DNA of 64,000 bases from Noviherbaspirillum humi. GTDB lineage: Bacteria > Pseudomonadota > Gammaproteobacteria > Burkholderiales > Burkholderiaceae_D. The notes beneath the pieces are model-generated. The model worked only from the letters and a program-made list of their open reading frames with translations, made no database searches and was not told where the DNA came from. The DNA lies in contig NZ_FZOT01000003.1 in NCBI RefSeq assembly GCF_900188095.1, positions 248,001 through 312,000 on the forward strand, in the 5' to 3' direction. The translations under genes were made by a program, and so were the position numbers. Each line of letters begins with the position of its first letter. The first letter of the stretch is position 1. Shown here piece by piece: positions 55,646 through 64,000 of the stretch.

Positions 55646-56626
55646 TCAAAAGTCCATTACCATGCCGCCGATGCTGAGCCCTGCGGCCGTGCCGATCAGC
55701 AAGGCGCGCTTGCCCGGTTGGAGGCGACCGCTTGCCAGCGCTTCATGCAAAGCGGTCGGGATCGAGGCGGCTACCTGGTTCCCGTGCGTACTGTAGATAT
55801 CCACGATCCGCGACGGGTCCACGCCGATACGTTTGGACATGTGCGCCATACCCAAATGGCTTGCCTGGTGCGGAATAATCAGGTCCATCGTTTCTACGGA
55901 CATGCCTTTGGAAGCCAGAAGCTCCTCCATGAAAGCAGGCATGTTCTGCAGCGCCAGCTTCATTACCTTTTTGCCGTTCATGCGAAACAGATAATCCCGG
56001 TCGCTTGCGCCTCTGGCGGGGTTGCACAAGGTGCCGCCGGCGCGTATTTCGCATAAGGACCGCCCCTCTGGATAGGTTTTGAAAAGAAAAGACTGGACTC
56101 CTTGATTGGAATTGCCTGGTTCAAGAATCACCGCGGCAGCACCATCGCCGAATATCAATGAAGCTTCCGGCTCGCTCCAATCGATTCCACGCGACGGCTG
56201 ATCGGCCGAGACCACGGCGATTCTTCGATATGTGCCAACGCTCAGCAAGGTGGCGGCCAATTTCACAGCCATCAGAAAACTGAGACAGCTGGCATTCACG
56301 TCAAATGAAGGCGTCCCCTTGGGAAGTCCTGCATGGGCATTTATCGCGCATGCGGTTGAGGGAAGAGCCTGTTCCTGCACGCCGCAGGCTGAAATCAGCA
56401 AATCAATCGAATCGCCCTTTATGTTTGCGTTCTTCATCGCATCGATTAAAGCGAGCGCGGCGAGTTCACTCTGACTTTGACCCGCCACCGAAAATCGTCG
56501 AATCCTTACGCCGGATCTGCTAAACGTATGGTTTCTCGGGCGACCGAAGCGTTCGTCCAAGGAATCTGAAGTCACTTCCATGGCCGGAACTGCCTTTCCA
56601 GAGGCTAGCAATCGAACGTTAAGCAT
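55646..56626 (-). CDS. KAS III-type ketosynthase (FabH/OleA-like)
   Basis: A 326-residue condensing enzyme of the thiolase superfamily. The catalytic triad is visible: Cys114 in VNASCLSF, His253 in IIPHQASHLG and Asn283 in STHGNQVAAS. IFGDGAAAVIL and the C-terminal GTAAGLSIGGMV block are typical of KAS III. It would catalyse a Claisen condensation between an acyl-CoA (or acyl-carrier) and a second acyl unit. It is the first gene of the operon; a weak GGA lies before ATG 56626. Specificity cannot be read from sequence. Confidence 0.88.
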   Translation of the reverse strand: MLNVRLLASGKAVPAMEVTSDSLDERFGRPRNHTFSRSGVRIRRFSVAGQSQSELAALALIDAMKNANIKGDSIDLLISACGVQEQALPSTACAINAHAGLPKGTPSFDVNASCLSFLMAVKLAATLLSVGTYRRIAVVSADQPSRGIDWSEPEASLIFGDGAAAVILEPGNSNQGVQSFLFKTYPEGRSLCEIRAGGTLCNPARGASDRDYLFRMNGKKVMKLALQNMPAFMEELLASKGMSVETMDLIIPHQASHLGMAHMSKRIGVDPSRIVDIYSTHGNQVAASIPTALHEALASGRLQPGKRALLIGTAAGLSIGGMVMDF

Positions 56627-57788
56627 GAATCCAACCCAGGCATGTTGATGTAAAAGACAGAGAATTGCTTCATTGTGTCGGCGAGTGATAGCCCAATTTT
56701 AAAAACAGTCTGCAGGTAGCGACGAAGCGAATTGATCGGTACCGTTTAAAGATACTCGCGGTATAGCCAGAGCCATATGATTGCTGGGAGCTTCCATGGA
56801 GTCTTGACATTTTAGTCATCTGGAGGCGCGCCGCTTTACCGCCAGTTTGCCGATCCACAGGATCAACCGGCTAATCAACACCATTTTGTTCCAATACGGA
56901 GGCTCTGGATGAGATGACGACGGTAGCCAACGGTAACCAGAGTGCAGGTTGAAGCAGGGAATGCCGTGACTTGTCGGGCGCATGGATGATATTCCAGTGT
57001 CAGGAAGGCTTCAACCGAATTGCACTCCTTGGCGTATTTACCCAACGAGGAATGCCACTGCCGCATTTGCGATATCAAGCAACCATTGCCGGATATCGAC
57101 AGCCTATCCGGTTCAGTCGGACGGAACAATGCCATAGGAATGGGAATTGCAACTCCATATGCAGGAGTCTCCACCTGGATTTAAGGCAAGGCCAAAAGGG
57201 TGGCGCGATGCCGTTTGATAGAGGAGAGATCCTTCGTTGAACAGCCTCCAGGCGACAAGGCGTGTCCCCATGAGCGAGGCTCGTCAGATCGTCGTCAAAC
57301 AAGAGATCAGTCTGCTGAAGTTGGCGGCCGACCCGGTCTTCACGGTGAGATCGAAACCTATGGTCTGCTTATCTCGACAGCCAAAGGGCTTTTATGTCGG
57401 TACCACATGGCATGTAGGCCGCATTGATCGACATGCCATGTTCGGCGCAAGATTTAGCGGATCGTTGAGGAGCTGCAGGCCGACCTTGATCAATACCGGC
57501 CTATTGGAACGATGAGCAGACGCATCCAGGAAATACCAGCTGCGAGGTGCACATCAGCGCAGACCTTATTTGATTGGAAGAATGCGTGGCGCGATGAATT
57601 CACCGCGCTCAATGTGTTGAGCTTGGCCTGACACCCGCCCTCCTCAAGGCGGGCAACTGTCAGAGCCGATTGCGTCCATTGCACATGAACCGCAACACAT
57701 CGCCGTCCACTCAAAAACGGTGAATCGACCAAGAGTTGAAGCGAACTTTCAAGCGGCATGCACAGGCCGGACCGCTTCCAGGCAACGC
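56627..57788. other. Gene-free flank of the biosynthetic operon, 1.16 kb
   Basis: This region lies upstream of the ketosynthase gene and before the end of the M16 peptidase gene. Base composition is lower in G+C than the rest of the window. Short frames on both strands (for example 57237-57515 plus and 56875-57174 minus) have no family-like features, so it looks like decayed coding DNA or the remains of a mobile element, but no transposase motif or terminal repeat could be shown. A 6-bp GC hairpin with an 8-base loop lies at about 57633-57654. The operon promoter must be near 56630-56750. Confidence 0.5.
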
Positions 57789-60638
57789 TTACTCCGCCAG
57801 CGCCTTCAGGTCGACGATTTCCAGTCCCGCCACGTCCTGCGCCGCATTGCCGATGAAGGCGGCGCGGCTGTGCGGCTTGCCGTCCAGCCAGGCAGCGGCG
57901 ACGGCCTTCAGCCGGGCGGCATCGCAGCTAAGCACGCCCTCGCGGTAGCGGCGGCGCATGTCCTCCGTCACGCCCTGGCGCTGCTGGTCGAGCGCATACA
58001 TCACGTCGGCATACGGCGTGCGCGGCTTGTCGAGGTCCTGGATCACGCAGATGATCGCTTCCTCGATGTTCTCCTGCTTCAGCTCGGCGCCGCGGATCCA
58101 CTCGAGGGCGCGGGCGAAGTCGGCATAGGTGGCCGCCAGGCGCGGATCGCGATAGGACATCATCACGAAGGTGCCGGCGCTCGGCGAGTAGCCGGCCTGT
58201 CCGCCATAGGCGCCGCCTTCCTCGCGCAAGGCCTGATGCAGCACCTGGTTGGTCAGGATCTCGCCCAGCACCGCCAGCGCCGGTGCGTCCGGATGCGCCA
58301 TGCCCGGCACCGGCCAGGCGGCGAAGCAGTGGTTGACCTGGGCGGTGATGTGCAGGCCGGCATTGGCCAGGCCCGGGGCCGGCGGCATGACCGGCTTGCC
58401 GGCGGGCGCGGTGGCGGCCGGCAGTTCCAGCATCGCCGCCAGCGCCGGCGCATCGTCTTCCACGCCGGCGGTCAGCACCAGGCGCTGGCTGCCGATGATG
58501 CGCTGGTGCAGACGCGCCAGCTGGCCGGCGATTTCGGCCAGGCCTTCCTCGCTCTCGATCTGCGTCTGCAGGCCGGCGTAGAACGGCAGCGCCGCCGCGC
58601 CCTTGACCCGGTTTTCGAAGGCGCGCACCGGCGACAGCGGCGCGGTCGCCGCCAGGCGGGCATAGCTGTCGCCTTCGTCGGCGAGGTTGTTGCGGGTGTC
58701 TTCCACCATGCTGTCGATGAGGAAGGACAGGCGCTCCAGCTCGTCGAAGCGGGCGGTGCGTATAGTTTCGCTCAGCACTTCGGCAATGTCGCCATTCTGC
58801 TCGCGCAGGCCCTTGGCATAAAAGTCGATGTGCAGGTGCAGCCGGTCATCGCCCTGCTGTGCCTGCACCGCCTGCAGGCTGACGTCGAAGAACGGCACCC
58901 GGTCCTGGCGCCAGGCATCGGCCTCTTCGTAGGACTTGTCGCCCATGCCGAGCTCGCCCACCACGTCGACATACAGCTGCAGCCAGGGCCAGGCCGCCTC
59001 CTCGAAGCCGCTGACGTCGTAGCTGACGCGGGCGTAGGAAATGCCGTTGGACGGAATGGAGACGGCGATCACGCCGTCCTCGGCCTGCGGCAGCGCATGC
59101 GCCGGGCGCGGCAGGGCATGCACGTCCTGCGGCTTGATGCGCGGCAGGACGTCGTTGTTCACCACCCGGCGCTGACGCTCCTGCAGCGCGGCGGATTCAT
59201 CCATGATGCGCTGCTTCTCCGCTTCGCTCATGGACGCCTGCAATGCCGCCAGGCGCTCGTCCTCGATCTGCTTGCGCTTCGGGAAGTAGTCGGCATCCGG
59301 CACGACGGTGATGTCGAGGCGGGTCGGGTTGTCGAGCAGGCGCTGCGCCAGGCCCTTGAAGTAGGCCGGGTCGGCGATGCGCTGCTCCAGCTCGGCCAGC
59401 ACGTCCTCGCTGTCGAAGCCGTGCATGATGTCGCCGGCGTACATTTCGAACGGGATGGCGCGCAGCAGGCGCCGCAGCAGGTGCGGCGTGCGGCCGCCGC
59501 TGATCTCGCGCTGGTGGAAGCGCAGGTCGCGCAGCGTGGCCTGCAGCACCGCATGCGGCACGCCGTCGCGGGCGGTGCCTTCCAGCGCGCTCCAGATGCG
59601 CTGGCGGGCATCGGCCACCTGTTCCGCCGTCAGGCCCTCCATCCCGAGGTGGAACACGATCTGGCGGCCGCCGGCATCGGCGCCGTTCATGGCCGAGGGA
59701 CGGCCGAAGCCGGCCGATTCCATCGCCCGGGTCAGCGGCGAGGCGGCATTGCTGAGCAGGCCAGCCTCCAGCAGCTGCGCTTCGTACAGCGGCAGCGGGT
59801 CGGTCGATTCGCCCAGCAGCCAGGCGATCTGCACGCCGTGCTCGTTGGCAGGAATGGCCACGTCTACCGCCTGCGGGGCCGTCCAGGCCGGGGCCAGCTG
59901 CGGCAGCATGCGCGGCGCGCGGCCGGACAGGCGCGACAGCACGCGCTCCTCGATCTGGCGCTGCACCGCCAGCGGATCGACGCCGCCAGCGGTCATGAAC
60001 ACCGCCTGCGACGGATGGTAGTGGCTGGCGTGGAACTGCTTGAGCGCCTCATGCGTCAGCGACGGGATTTCCAGCGGGTCGCCGCCGGATTCCACCTCGT
60101 AGGTCGTGCCCTTGAGCAGGTGCGCGGCGATGCCGCCGTCCAGCGCCCGCACCGGATCGGCGAAGGCGCCCTTCATCTCGTTGAAGACGATGCCCTGGTA
60201 CACCAGCTTGTCGCCTTCGAAGGCATGGCGCCAGCCTTCCTGCCGGAAGTCGAGGTAATCGAGGTTGGGAAAGAAGGCGGCGTCGAGGTAGACGTCGAGC
60301 AGGTTGAAGAAGTCGGCGCGGTCGGTGCTGGCAAAGGGATAGACCGTCTTGTCGGAGTAGGTCATCGCGTTCATGAAGTGCGCGGTGGAACGGCGCAGCA
60401 TCGAGAAGAACGGATCGCGCACCGGGTAGCGGGCGCTGCCGCACAGCGCCAGGTGTTCCAGGATGTGGGCACGGCCGTCGCTGACATCCGGCACCGTCGG
60501 GAATGCCACCAGGAACACCATCTCCGCATCGTCGGTGGCCAGGTGGATGTGCCGGGCGCCCGTGCCCTCATGCTCGTATTCCTGGACTTGCGCCTGCATG
60601 GCGGGGATATCTCTGGTGCGTAGTTTCTTGAAGCTCAT
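57789..60638 (-). CDS. M16C family zinc metallopeptidase (PreP/insulinase-like)
   Basis: A 949-residue protein of the presequence-protease type, with two homologous halves that form a closed peptide-digesting chamber. The inverted zinc motif HILEHL (HxxEH) occurs at about residue 58, and the downstream Glu ligand in IVFNEMKG at about 134. The C-terminal half has no second zinc motif, as expected. ATG 60638 is chosen because the protein then begins as the family does (MSFKKLRTRDIPAM); a much longer open frame reaching 61277 is not. It degrades unstructured peptides in the cytosol in the family model. No signal peptide is seen. Confidence 0.92.
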   Translation of the reverse strand: MSFKKLRTRDIPAMQAQVQEYEHEGTGARHIHLATDDAEMVFLVAFPTVPDVSDGRAHILEHLALCGSARYPVRDPFFSMLRRSTAHFMNAMTYSDKTVYPFASTDRADFFNLLDVYLDAAFFPNLDYLDFRQEGWRHAFEGDKLVYQGIVFNEMKGAFADPVRALDGGIAAHLLKGTTYEVESGGDPLEIPSLTHEALKQFHASHYHPSQAVFMTAGGVDPLAVQRQIEERVLSRLSGRAPRMLPQLAPAWTAPQAVDVAIPANEHGVQIAWLLGESTDPLPLYEAQLLEAGLLSNAASPLTRAMESAGFGRPSAMNGADAGGRQIVFHLGMEGLTAEQVADARQRIWSALEGTARDGVPHAVLQATLRDLRFHQREISGGRTPHLLRRLLRAIPFEMYAGDIMHGFDSEDVLAELEQRIADPAYFKGLAQRLLDNPTRLDITVVPDADYFPKRKQIEDERLAALQASMSEAEKQRIMDESAALQERQRRVVNNDVLPRIKPQDVHALPRPAHALPQAEDGVIAVSIPSNGISYARVSYDVSGFEEAAWPWLQLYVDVVGELGMGDKSYEEADAWRQDRVPFFDVSLQAVQAQQGDDRLHLHIDFYAKGLREQNGDIAEVLSETIRTARFDELERLSFLIDSMVEDTRNNLADEGDSYARLAATAPLSPVRAFENRVKGAAALPFYAGLQTQIESEEGLAEIAGQLARLHQRIIGSQRLVLTAGVEDDAPALAAMLELPAATAPAGKPVMPPAPGLANAGLHITAQVNHCFAAWPVPGMAHPDAPALAVLGEILTNQVLHQALREEGGAYGGQAGYSPSAGTFVMMSYRDPRLAATYADFARALEWIRGAELKQENIEEAIICVIQDLDKPRTPYADVMYALDQQRQGVTEDMRRRYREGVLSCDAARLKAVAAAWLDGKPHSRAAFIGNAAQDVAGLEIVDLKALAE

Positions 60639-60882
60639 AAGGATGCGGATGGTTTGTGAATGCCGGCAACTGCCAAGGGGAACACTATAAACGGAAAGCG
60701 TACATTGGGGCGGCGGGCCGCTTTTGCAAGCGCGGCGCGGCTGTACGGTGAGTAGATCTTGTGGAAATGACACCGCGCCGCTTCGTTGTGATGCATCAAA
60801 CGCACCTCCCGTTTCTATCTTTAGAGTAAGTGCCTCGGGGACAACCCATGCATTGAACAACGAAAACGGGCGCAGGTGCACC

Positions 60883-62055
60883 ATGATCAATTTCATCGTC
60901 GTAGGCAGCAAGGGTAGTGTGATTCTCGCGGTATTGCAGGCCATTCGCAGCTTTACCGACGCCAGATCGGTCGTCATCGGCGGCGAAGACAGCCGACACC
61001 TGCGCTGGTCCACCCTGTGCGAGCGCCACTGCGCCATGCGCTTCGACGGCAGCGACGACGATCGCTTCGTCTCCATCGTCGGACACTTCATGAGCCGCAC
61101 CCCGCACCTGGTGCTGATTCCCGCCGATAGCGAAGGCGCCCGCCTCGTCAACCGGGTGCGCGACCGGCTGTCGGTGAACATCATCCCGACCCCGGACCGG
61201 CCGACGCTGGAGATGATGGACGACCCGACGCAACTCCAGCGCTTCTGCACGCTGCATGGCATTGCTACGCCGCGCACGTGCCTGCTGCGCAGGCAGCCGG
61301 GCGGGGAGCTGCCGGCTTTCCATGCGCTGGCCGCCGAGGTCGGCCTGCCTTTCGCGCTGCGCCGAGCAGGCTGCGGCGATGCCGGCAGCCAGGTGATCTC
61401 CAGCCAGGCCGAATACGAACTGGCCCTGAATCAGCTCGCCGGCGCGCCGGACCAACTGCTGGCGCAAGCCTGGGTGGAGGGCGACGAGGTCGACATCGGC
61501 CTGCTCGCCGACCGCGGCCAGGTCTCGGTGCTATCCCTGCAGCAGAACGGCGCCGACGGCCTGCGCTTCATTTCCCACGCCGGCCTGGAAGCCATGGCGG
61601 CGCGGCTATGCCAGGCCAGCGCCTACCATGGGCCGCTGCGGCTGCGGGCGCGGATCAACCGGAGCACCGGCGAGGTTTGCCTGCTCGGCAGCCAGGCGCA
61701 ATTCTGGGAAAGCCTGCCCACCGCCATCTGGCGCGGCGTCAACTTCGTTGCCGAGAGCATCCGCCAGACACCGCGCCAGGAAGGCGTGCGCAGGCCCCTG
61801 CCCGGCCTCGCCTTCCGCTCCCATCCGCTAGTCTGCGCCGACGCCTGGAAACGCTTCTTCTCATCCGACGAGCCCGGCCGCCTGCTGCGCGCGATGACCC
61901 TGGATGTCTGCAGCCTGGGCACGCTGATTGGCAGCCCGCGCAGCATGCCGCGGCAAGGCGAAGGCCTGTCGCGCCGCGTGGCGCGGCGTTTCGAGAGCAT
62001 GCGGCGCCACGCCGCCCCGGCCGCCACGCGCACCCTGCAACGCGAACACGTCTGA
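60883..62055 (+). CDS. ATP-grasp domain protein
   Basis: A 390-residue protein beginning MINFIVVGSKGSVILAVLQAI, an N-terminal preATP-grasp-like Rossmann region, followed by RPTLEMMDDPTQLQRFCTLHGIATP and GLPFALRRAGCGDAGSQVI, then LAQAWVEGDEVDIGLLADRG, the core ATP-grasp blocks. Such enzymes ligate a carboxylate to an amine or thiol through an acyl phosphate. The C-terminal 90 residues are basic. It is divergent from the M16 peptidase gene, with AGGTG near the ATG. Substrates are unknown; a peptide or carbohydrate ligase is possible. Confidence 0.8.
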   Translation: MINFIVVGSKGSVILAVLQAIRSFTDARSVVIGGEDSRHLRWSTLCERHCAMRFDGSDDDRFVSIVGHFMSRTPHLVLIPADSEGARLVNRVRDRLSVNIIPTPDRPTLEMMDDPTQLQRFCTLHGIATPRTCLLRRQPGGELPAFHALAAEVGLPFALRRAGCGDAGSQVISSQAEYELALNQLAGAPDQLLAQAWVEGDEVDIGLLADRGQVSVLSLQQNGADGLRFISHAGLEAMAARLCQASAYHGPLRLRARINRSTGEVCLLGSQAQFWESLPTAIWRGVNFVAESIRQTPRQEGVRRPLPGLAFRSHPLVCADAWKRFFSSDEPGRLLRAMTLDVCSLGTLIGSPRSMPRQGEGLSRRVARRFESMRRHAAPAATRTLQREHV

Positions 62056-62270
62056 CTTTCTTTCGTTTAACCTGCCTTCGGAAAAGGCGTCACCGGGACG
62101 CCACCCGCGCGACCGGCAACGCCTGATGCGCCGCGCCGGCCGTCGCCGGCCCAGGGTTGCCGCCAATACCCATGCGGCCGTTCGCCCAGCGAAAATAACC
62201 GGAACACGGTATATCCCCGCTCGGCACGCTCTCCTACCATGCCAGCCAAGGCCCGGCTCGGGCCAGCTTC

Positions 62271-62675
62271 ATGGAGAGAATCGTGCTGACCGTGTGCCGG
62301 CAATACAAGGAGGCGATTGCCGCCAAGGACCTGGAACAGGTTCAAAACCTCTTTACCGAAGACGCTTCCATCACCACGCCGCTGCATGGAACGCTGCAGG
62401 TGGTCGATTATCATGAGATGCTCTTCAGGACAACCCGCCAGGCCATCTCGCGCCTGCTCAATGTTTTTGAAGGCATGAAGGGCGCACCCTCCATCGCCCT
62501 CTACCTCGACCACACCCTCATCCTCAACAACGGCAAGACCCTGCAGTTTAAGTCCATGGATGTGTACGAGTTCACGTCCGATCGGCAGCGCTTTGCCAGC
62601 CTGAATATTTTGTTCAATCCGGAGGAGGTGAAGGTGCGGCTGGGGATGGCTAGCGTGCAGAAGCTGGTTCTGTAG
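62271..62675 (+). CDS. NTF2-like (SnoaL-type) protein
   Basis: A 134-residue protein. The sequence AIAAKDLEQVQNLFTEDASITTPLHG is the typical opening of NTF2-like cone-fold proteins, with VYEFTSDRQRFASLNILFNPEEV at the end. A GGAGAG lies just before an in-frame GTG at 62283, so translation may really start there rather than at ATG 62271. It is 215 bp after the ATP-grasp gene on the same strand and may share its transcript. Function unknown. Confidence 0.78.
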   Translation: MERIVLTVCRQYKEAIAAKDLEQVQNLFTEDASITTPLHGTLQVVDYHEMLFRTTRQAISRLLNVFEGMKGAPSIALYLDHTLILNNGKTLQFKSMDVYEFTSDRQRFASLNILFNPEEVKVRLGMASVQKLVL

Positions 62676-63088
62676 CAGGCGGTCTCCTTGGGTTCTAACG
62701 CTAGACCTTCAGTCTGGCTGACGATGCATGAGAGCCTACATTGACGGAGCAGGAGACAAGGAAACTTCGCGGATTCGGAACGGCGCTCCCTTTTACGCGG
62801 CTATAACATGCCGAGCACTCCAGTTGCTTATCCCATTGTCGATTTGCCCGGGCACTTCTCTCTTCCTATAATCGCCCCCTGAAATTCAACACAACAATCA
62901 GCCGTTGGGATTAGCGTGAGAAACAAGCGATAACTGGCGCGCTTTTAACGGTCGCCCGGATGAATGATGAGCTTGCAGCGCTACGATGAAGAAGTGGTTA
63001 TAGCGGTGGCTTCCTATTTTCATTTAACCGTATGGATAGTCCAAATCAAGGCAGCCTTCGCCCGTGGCTTCGTTCAAGAAAACACCCC
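62676..63088. other. Intergenic region, 413 bp
   Basis: A plausible promoter is at 62844-62872. Downstream, a 41-codon frame (62967-63092, MSLQRYDEEVV...) is too short and unsupported to call. No RNA gene, repeat or terminator with a T-run was identified. Confidence 0.4.
62844..62872 (+). promoter_or_regulatory. Sigma-70-like promoter
   Basis: TTGCCC (62844-62849), 17-bp spacer, TATAAT (62867-62872). The -10 is perfect and the -35 matches 4 of 6. No annotated gene starts close downstream on the plus strand, so its transcript is unclear. Confidence 0.4.
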
Positions 63089-63457
63089 TTAGAGAGCTTT
63101 TGTGGTTCCCTTCGAAAATAGGGCCGGGAGGCACGTCGAAGTGAACATCATCACGCCAGGCATTGAAGAAAAACCGCCGCATGAGTTTCGCAACTTGAGG
63201 AGAGCATCGTTAACTTCGTGGAGCTGCAATTTTTCCTTGATGGCCGGGATTTGTTCAGGCGGATATTTGAAGAGACAGTACCCTGCCCGAGTACGGCCTT
63301 CCATGGAGCAATCGAACGTTACCGGCGGAAGCTGATGTATTGCAAACCACTCTGAGCTATAACTAGAAAACCCACGTTCATTCATGGTTGCAAGCCAATA
63401 CAAGCCTGCAAGAAATGCAAATCCAACACCAGTTTTGACCAAAGCGGATCGGTTCAT
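63089..63457 (-). CDS. Small membrane protein, unknown function
   Basis: From ATG 63457 the product is 122 residues: an N-terminal TM segment (VGFAFLAGLYWLATM at about 8-22) then a periplasmic-like domain with four Cys (TFDCSMEG, GYCLFK, NSCGG, STCLPALF), likely two disulfides. G+C of this stretch is clearly lower than the window average. The family is not recognised. A TTG at 63490 is also in frame. It is convergent with nothing obvious on its left and divergent from the partial gene on its right. Confidence 0.6.
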   Translation of the reverse strand: MNRSALVKTGVGFAFLAGLYWLATMNERGFSSYSSEWFAIHQLPPVTFDCSMEGRTRAGYCLFKYPPEQIPAIKEKLQLHEVNDALLKLRNSCGGFSSMPGVMMFTSTCLPALFSKGTTKAL

Positions 63458-63778
63458 GTAAGTGAATGCATCACGGTTCAATGAACTCAAAAATTACGAT
63501 TGTTTTAGTTCCTGAAAACGGCAATGACCATGTCTGTTGACCATAACGCACGAGCGTATCGCAGGGAGGCCAACTCAACAATTGTCATTTTAGCAGACTA
63601 TCGATCCCCCCAACTGTATGTCTGCAGCGAATCAACAGAAGCAAGGCACGTGGGAACACGGAGATATAGCGTCCAAAAGTCCAGCGTCTGAACAATTTGC
63701 AAGTTTGCCGGACGCGGGAGCATATGCCTGCTCGCTCAAACTAGCGTTTCAATCACACCCCACTCAGAGAGAACAACA
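63458..63778. other. AT-richer intergenic region, 321 bp
   Basis: A 72-codon frame (63618-63836, plus) overlaps the gene starting at 63779 in another frame and has no family-like sequence. The region is low in G+C, especially 63480-63600, and probably carries the promoters of the two flanking genes. Nothing else is seen. Confidence 0.45.
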
Positions 63779-64000
63779 ATGTCAACCTCAATTCCGTCGT
63801 CAGTATCGTCCTCAAATGCATCACACTTGGACTTAAACTCGACGAGCAATCCTACGTTTCCCGCAAAGCGGAGCATCACCATAGCACAGGCTGGTCCGGT
63901 GGCAACTCCTGTGCAAGTGCCGATAACCCTAGCAGAACCGGCACTTTTAAATAACGCCTTGAGGGTTATAGGCTTTGTCGCTGGCGCAATCTGGTTCTCC
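63779..64000 (+). CDS. Hypothetical protein, 3' end outside window
   Basis: An ATG at 63779 with GAGAG upstream opens a frame of 74 codons that is still open at the window edge. It starts with a Ser/Thr-rich stretch (MSTSIPSSVSSSNASHL), continues ITIAQAGPVATPVQVPITLAEPALL and reaches a hydrophobic segment RVIGFVAGAIWFS that looks like a TM helix. No homology recognised; the low-complexity start makes the call tentative. Confidence 0.45.
   Translation, partial: MSTSIPSSVSSSNASHLDLNSTSNPTFPAKRSITIAQAGPVATPVQVPITLAEPALLNNALRVIGFVAGAIWFS

Noticed and set aside
57720-60623. A 967-codon plus-strand frame antisense to the M16 peptidase
   Set aside because: The sequence is Arg/His/Gln-rich with no domain; the minus strand encodes a complete M16C peptidase.

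Overview
The window looks like chromosomal DNA of a free-living, aerobic betaproteobacterium, most likely order Burkholderiales and probably Oxalobacteraceae (Herbaspirillum/Noviherbaspirillum/Massilia type). This is inferred from the high G+C of most genes, an orphan Bug-type solute-binding protein, a PcaQ-like LysR gene next to a Rieske oxygenase, and the many sensory proteins: three hybrid histidine kinases, two GGDEF-EAL proteins and one chemoreceptor. The genus is not secure. No rRNA, tRNA, CRISPR array, phage module or intact insertion sequence was seen.

Layout. 1-4056: a truncated DOPA-dioxygenase-family gene, a putative DNA-binding protein divergent from an HU gene, small proteins, a phosphoribosyltransferase and a nitronate monooxygenase. 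4313-9121: a CHASE3/PAS hybrid kinase and a methyl-accepting chemotaxis protein. 9288-12835: a Pqi (paraquat-inducible, MCE-type) lipid transport operon in which PqiA is two separate genes. 13133-15609: a Rieske oxygenase divergent from a PcaQ-like regulator, with a PcaQ-type operator between them. 15742-21321: a GGDEF-EAL protein followed by a hybrid kinase. 21761-23883: an operon of FAH-family hydrolase, SDR and secreted cupin. 23884-24687: an AT-rich gene-free stretch with two perfect DnaA-box 9-mers. 24688-30526: small secreted proteins, lipoproteins and enzymes. 30937-36887: a third hybrid kinase, an SRAP abasic-site protein, an Ala/Lys-rich exported protein and a second GGDEF-EAL protein. 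37270-40709: a metal and oxidative-stress group (manganese catalase, ZIP transporter, VIT transporter, ferritin-like protein). 40918-43215: NADP malic enzyme (MaeB). 44305-47870: a tartrate locus (LysR, Bug-type binding protein, TtdA, TtdB).

47983-56626 is the most unusual part: a minus-strand operon of seven genes, most of them overlapping or nearly touching. In order of transcription it encodes a KAS III-type ketosynthase, a 3-beta-HSD-like NAD(P) reductase, an MBL-fold hydrolase with a lactonase-like motif, a PaaK/F390-synthetase-like adenylate-forming enzyme, a C-A-PCP nonribosomal peptide synthetase module, a membrane fatty acid desaturase and a PAP2-type phosphatase/transferase. Its base composition looks lower in G+C than its neighbours. 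It is flanked upstream by about 1.16 kb of DNA with no recognisable gene, consistent with horizontal acquisition. I read the A-domain specificity code as DLTKVGEVGK, intermediate between the Asn and Asp codes. The operon probably makes an acylated or condensed lipid-amino acid product that I cannot name.

57789-64000: a large M16C metallopeptidase, an ATP-grasp protein, an NTF2-like protein, and an AT-richer right end holding one small membrane protein gene and the start of another unrecognised gene that runs off the window.
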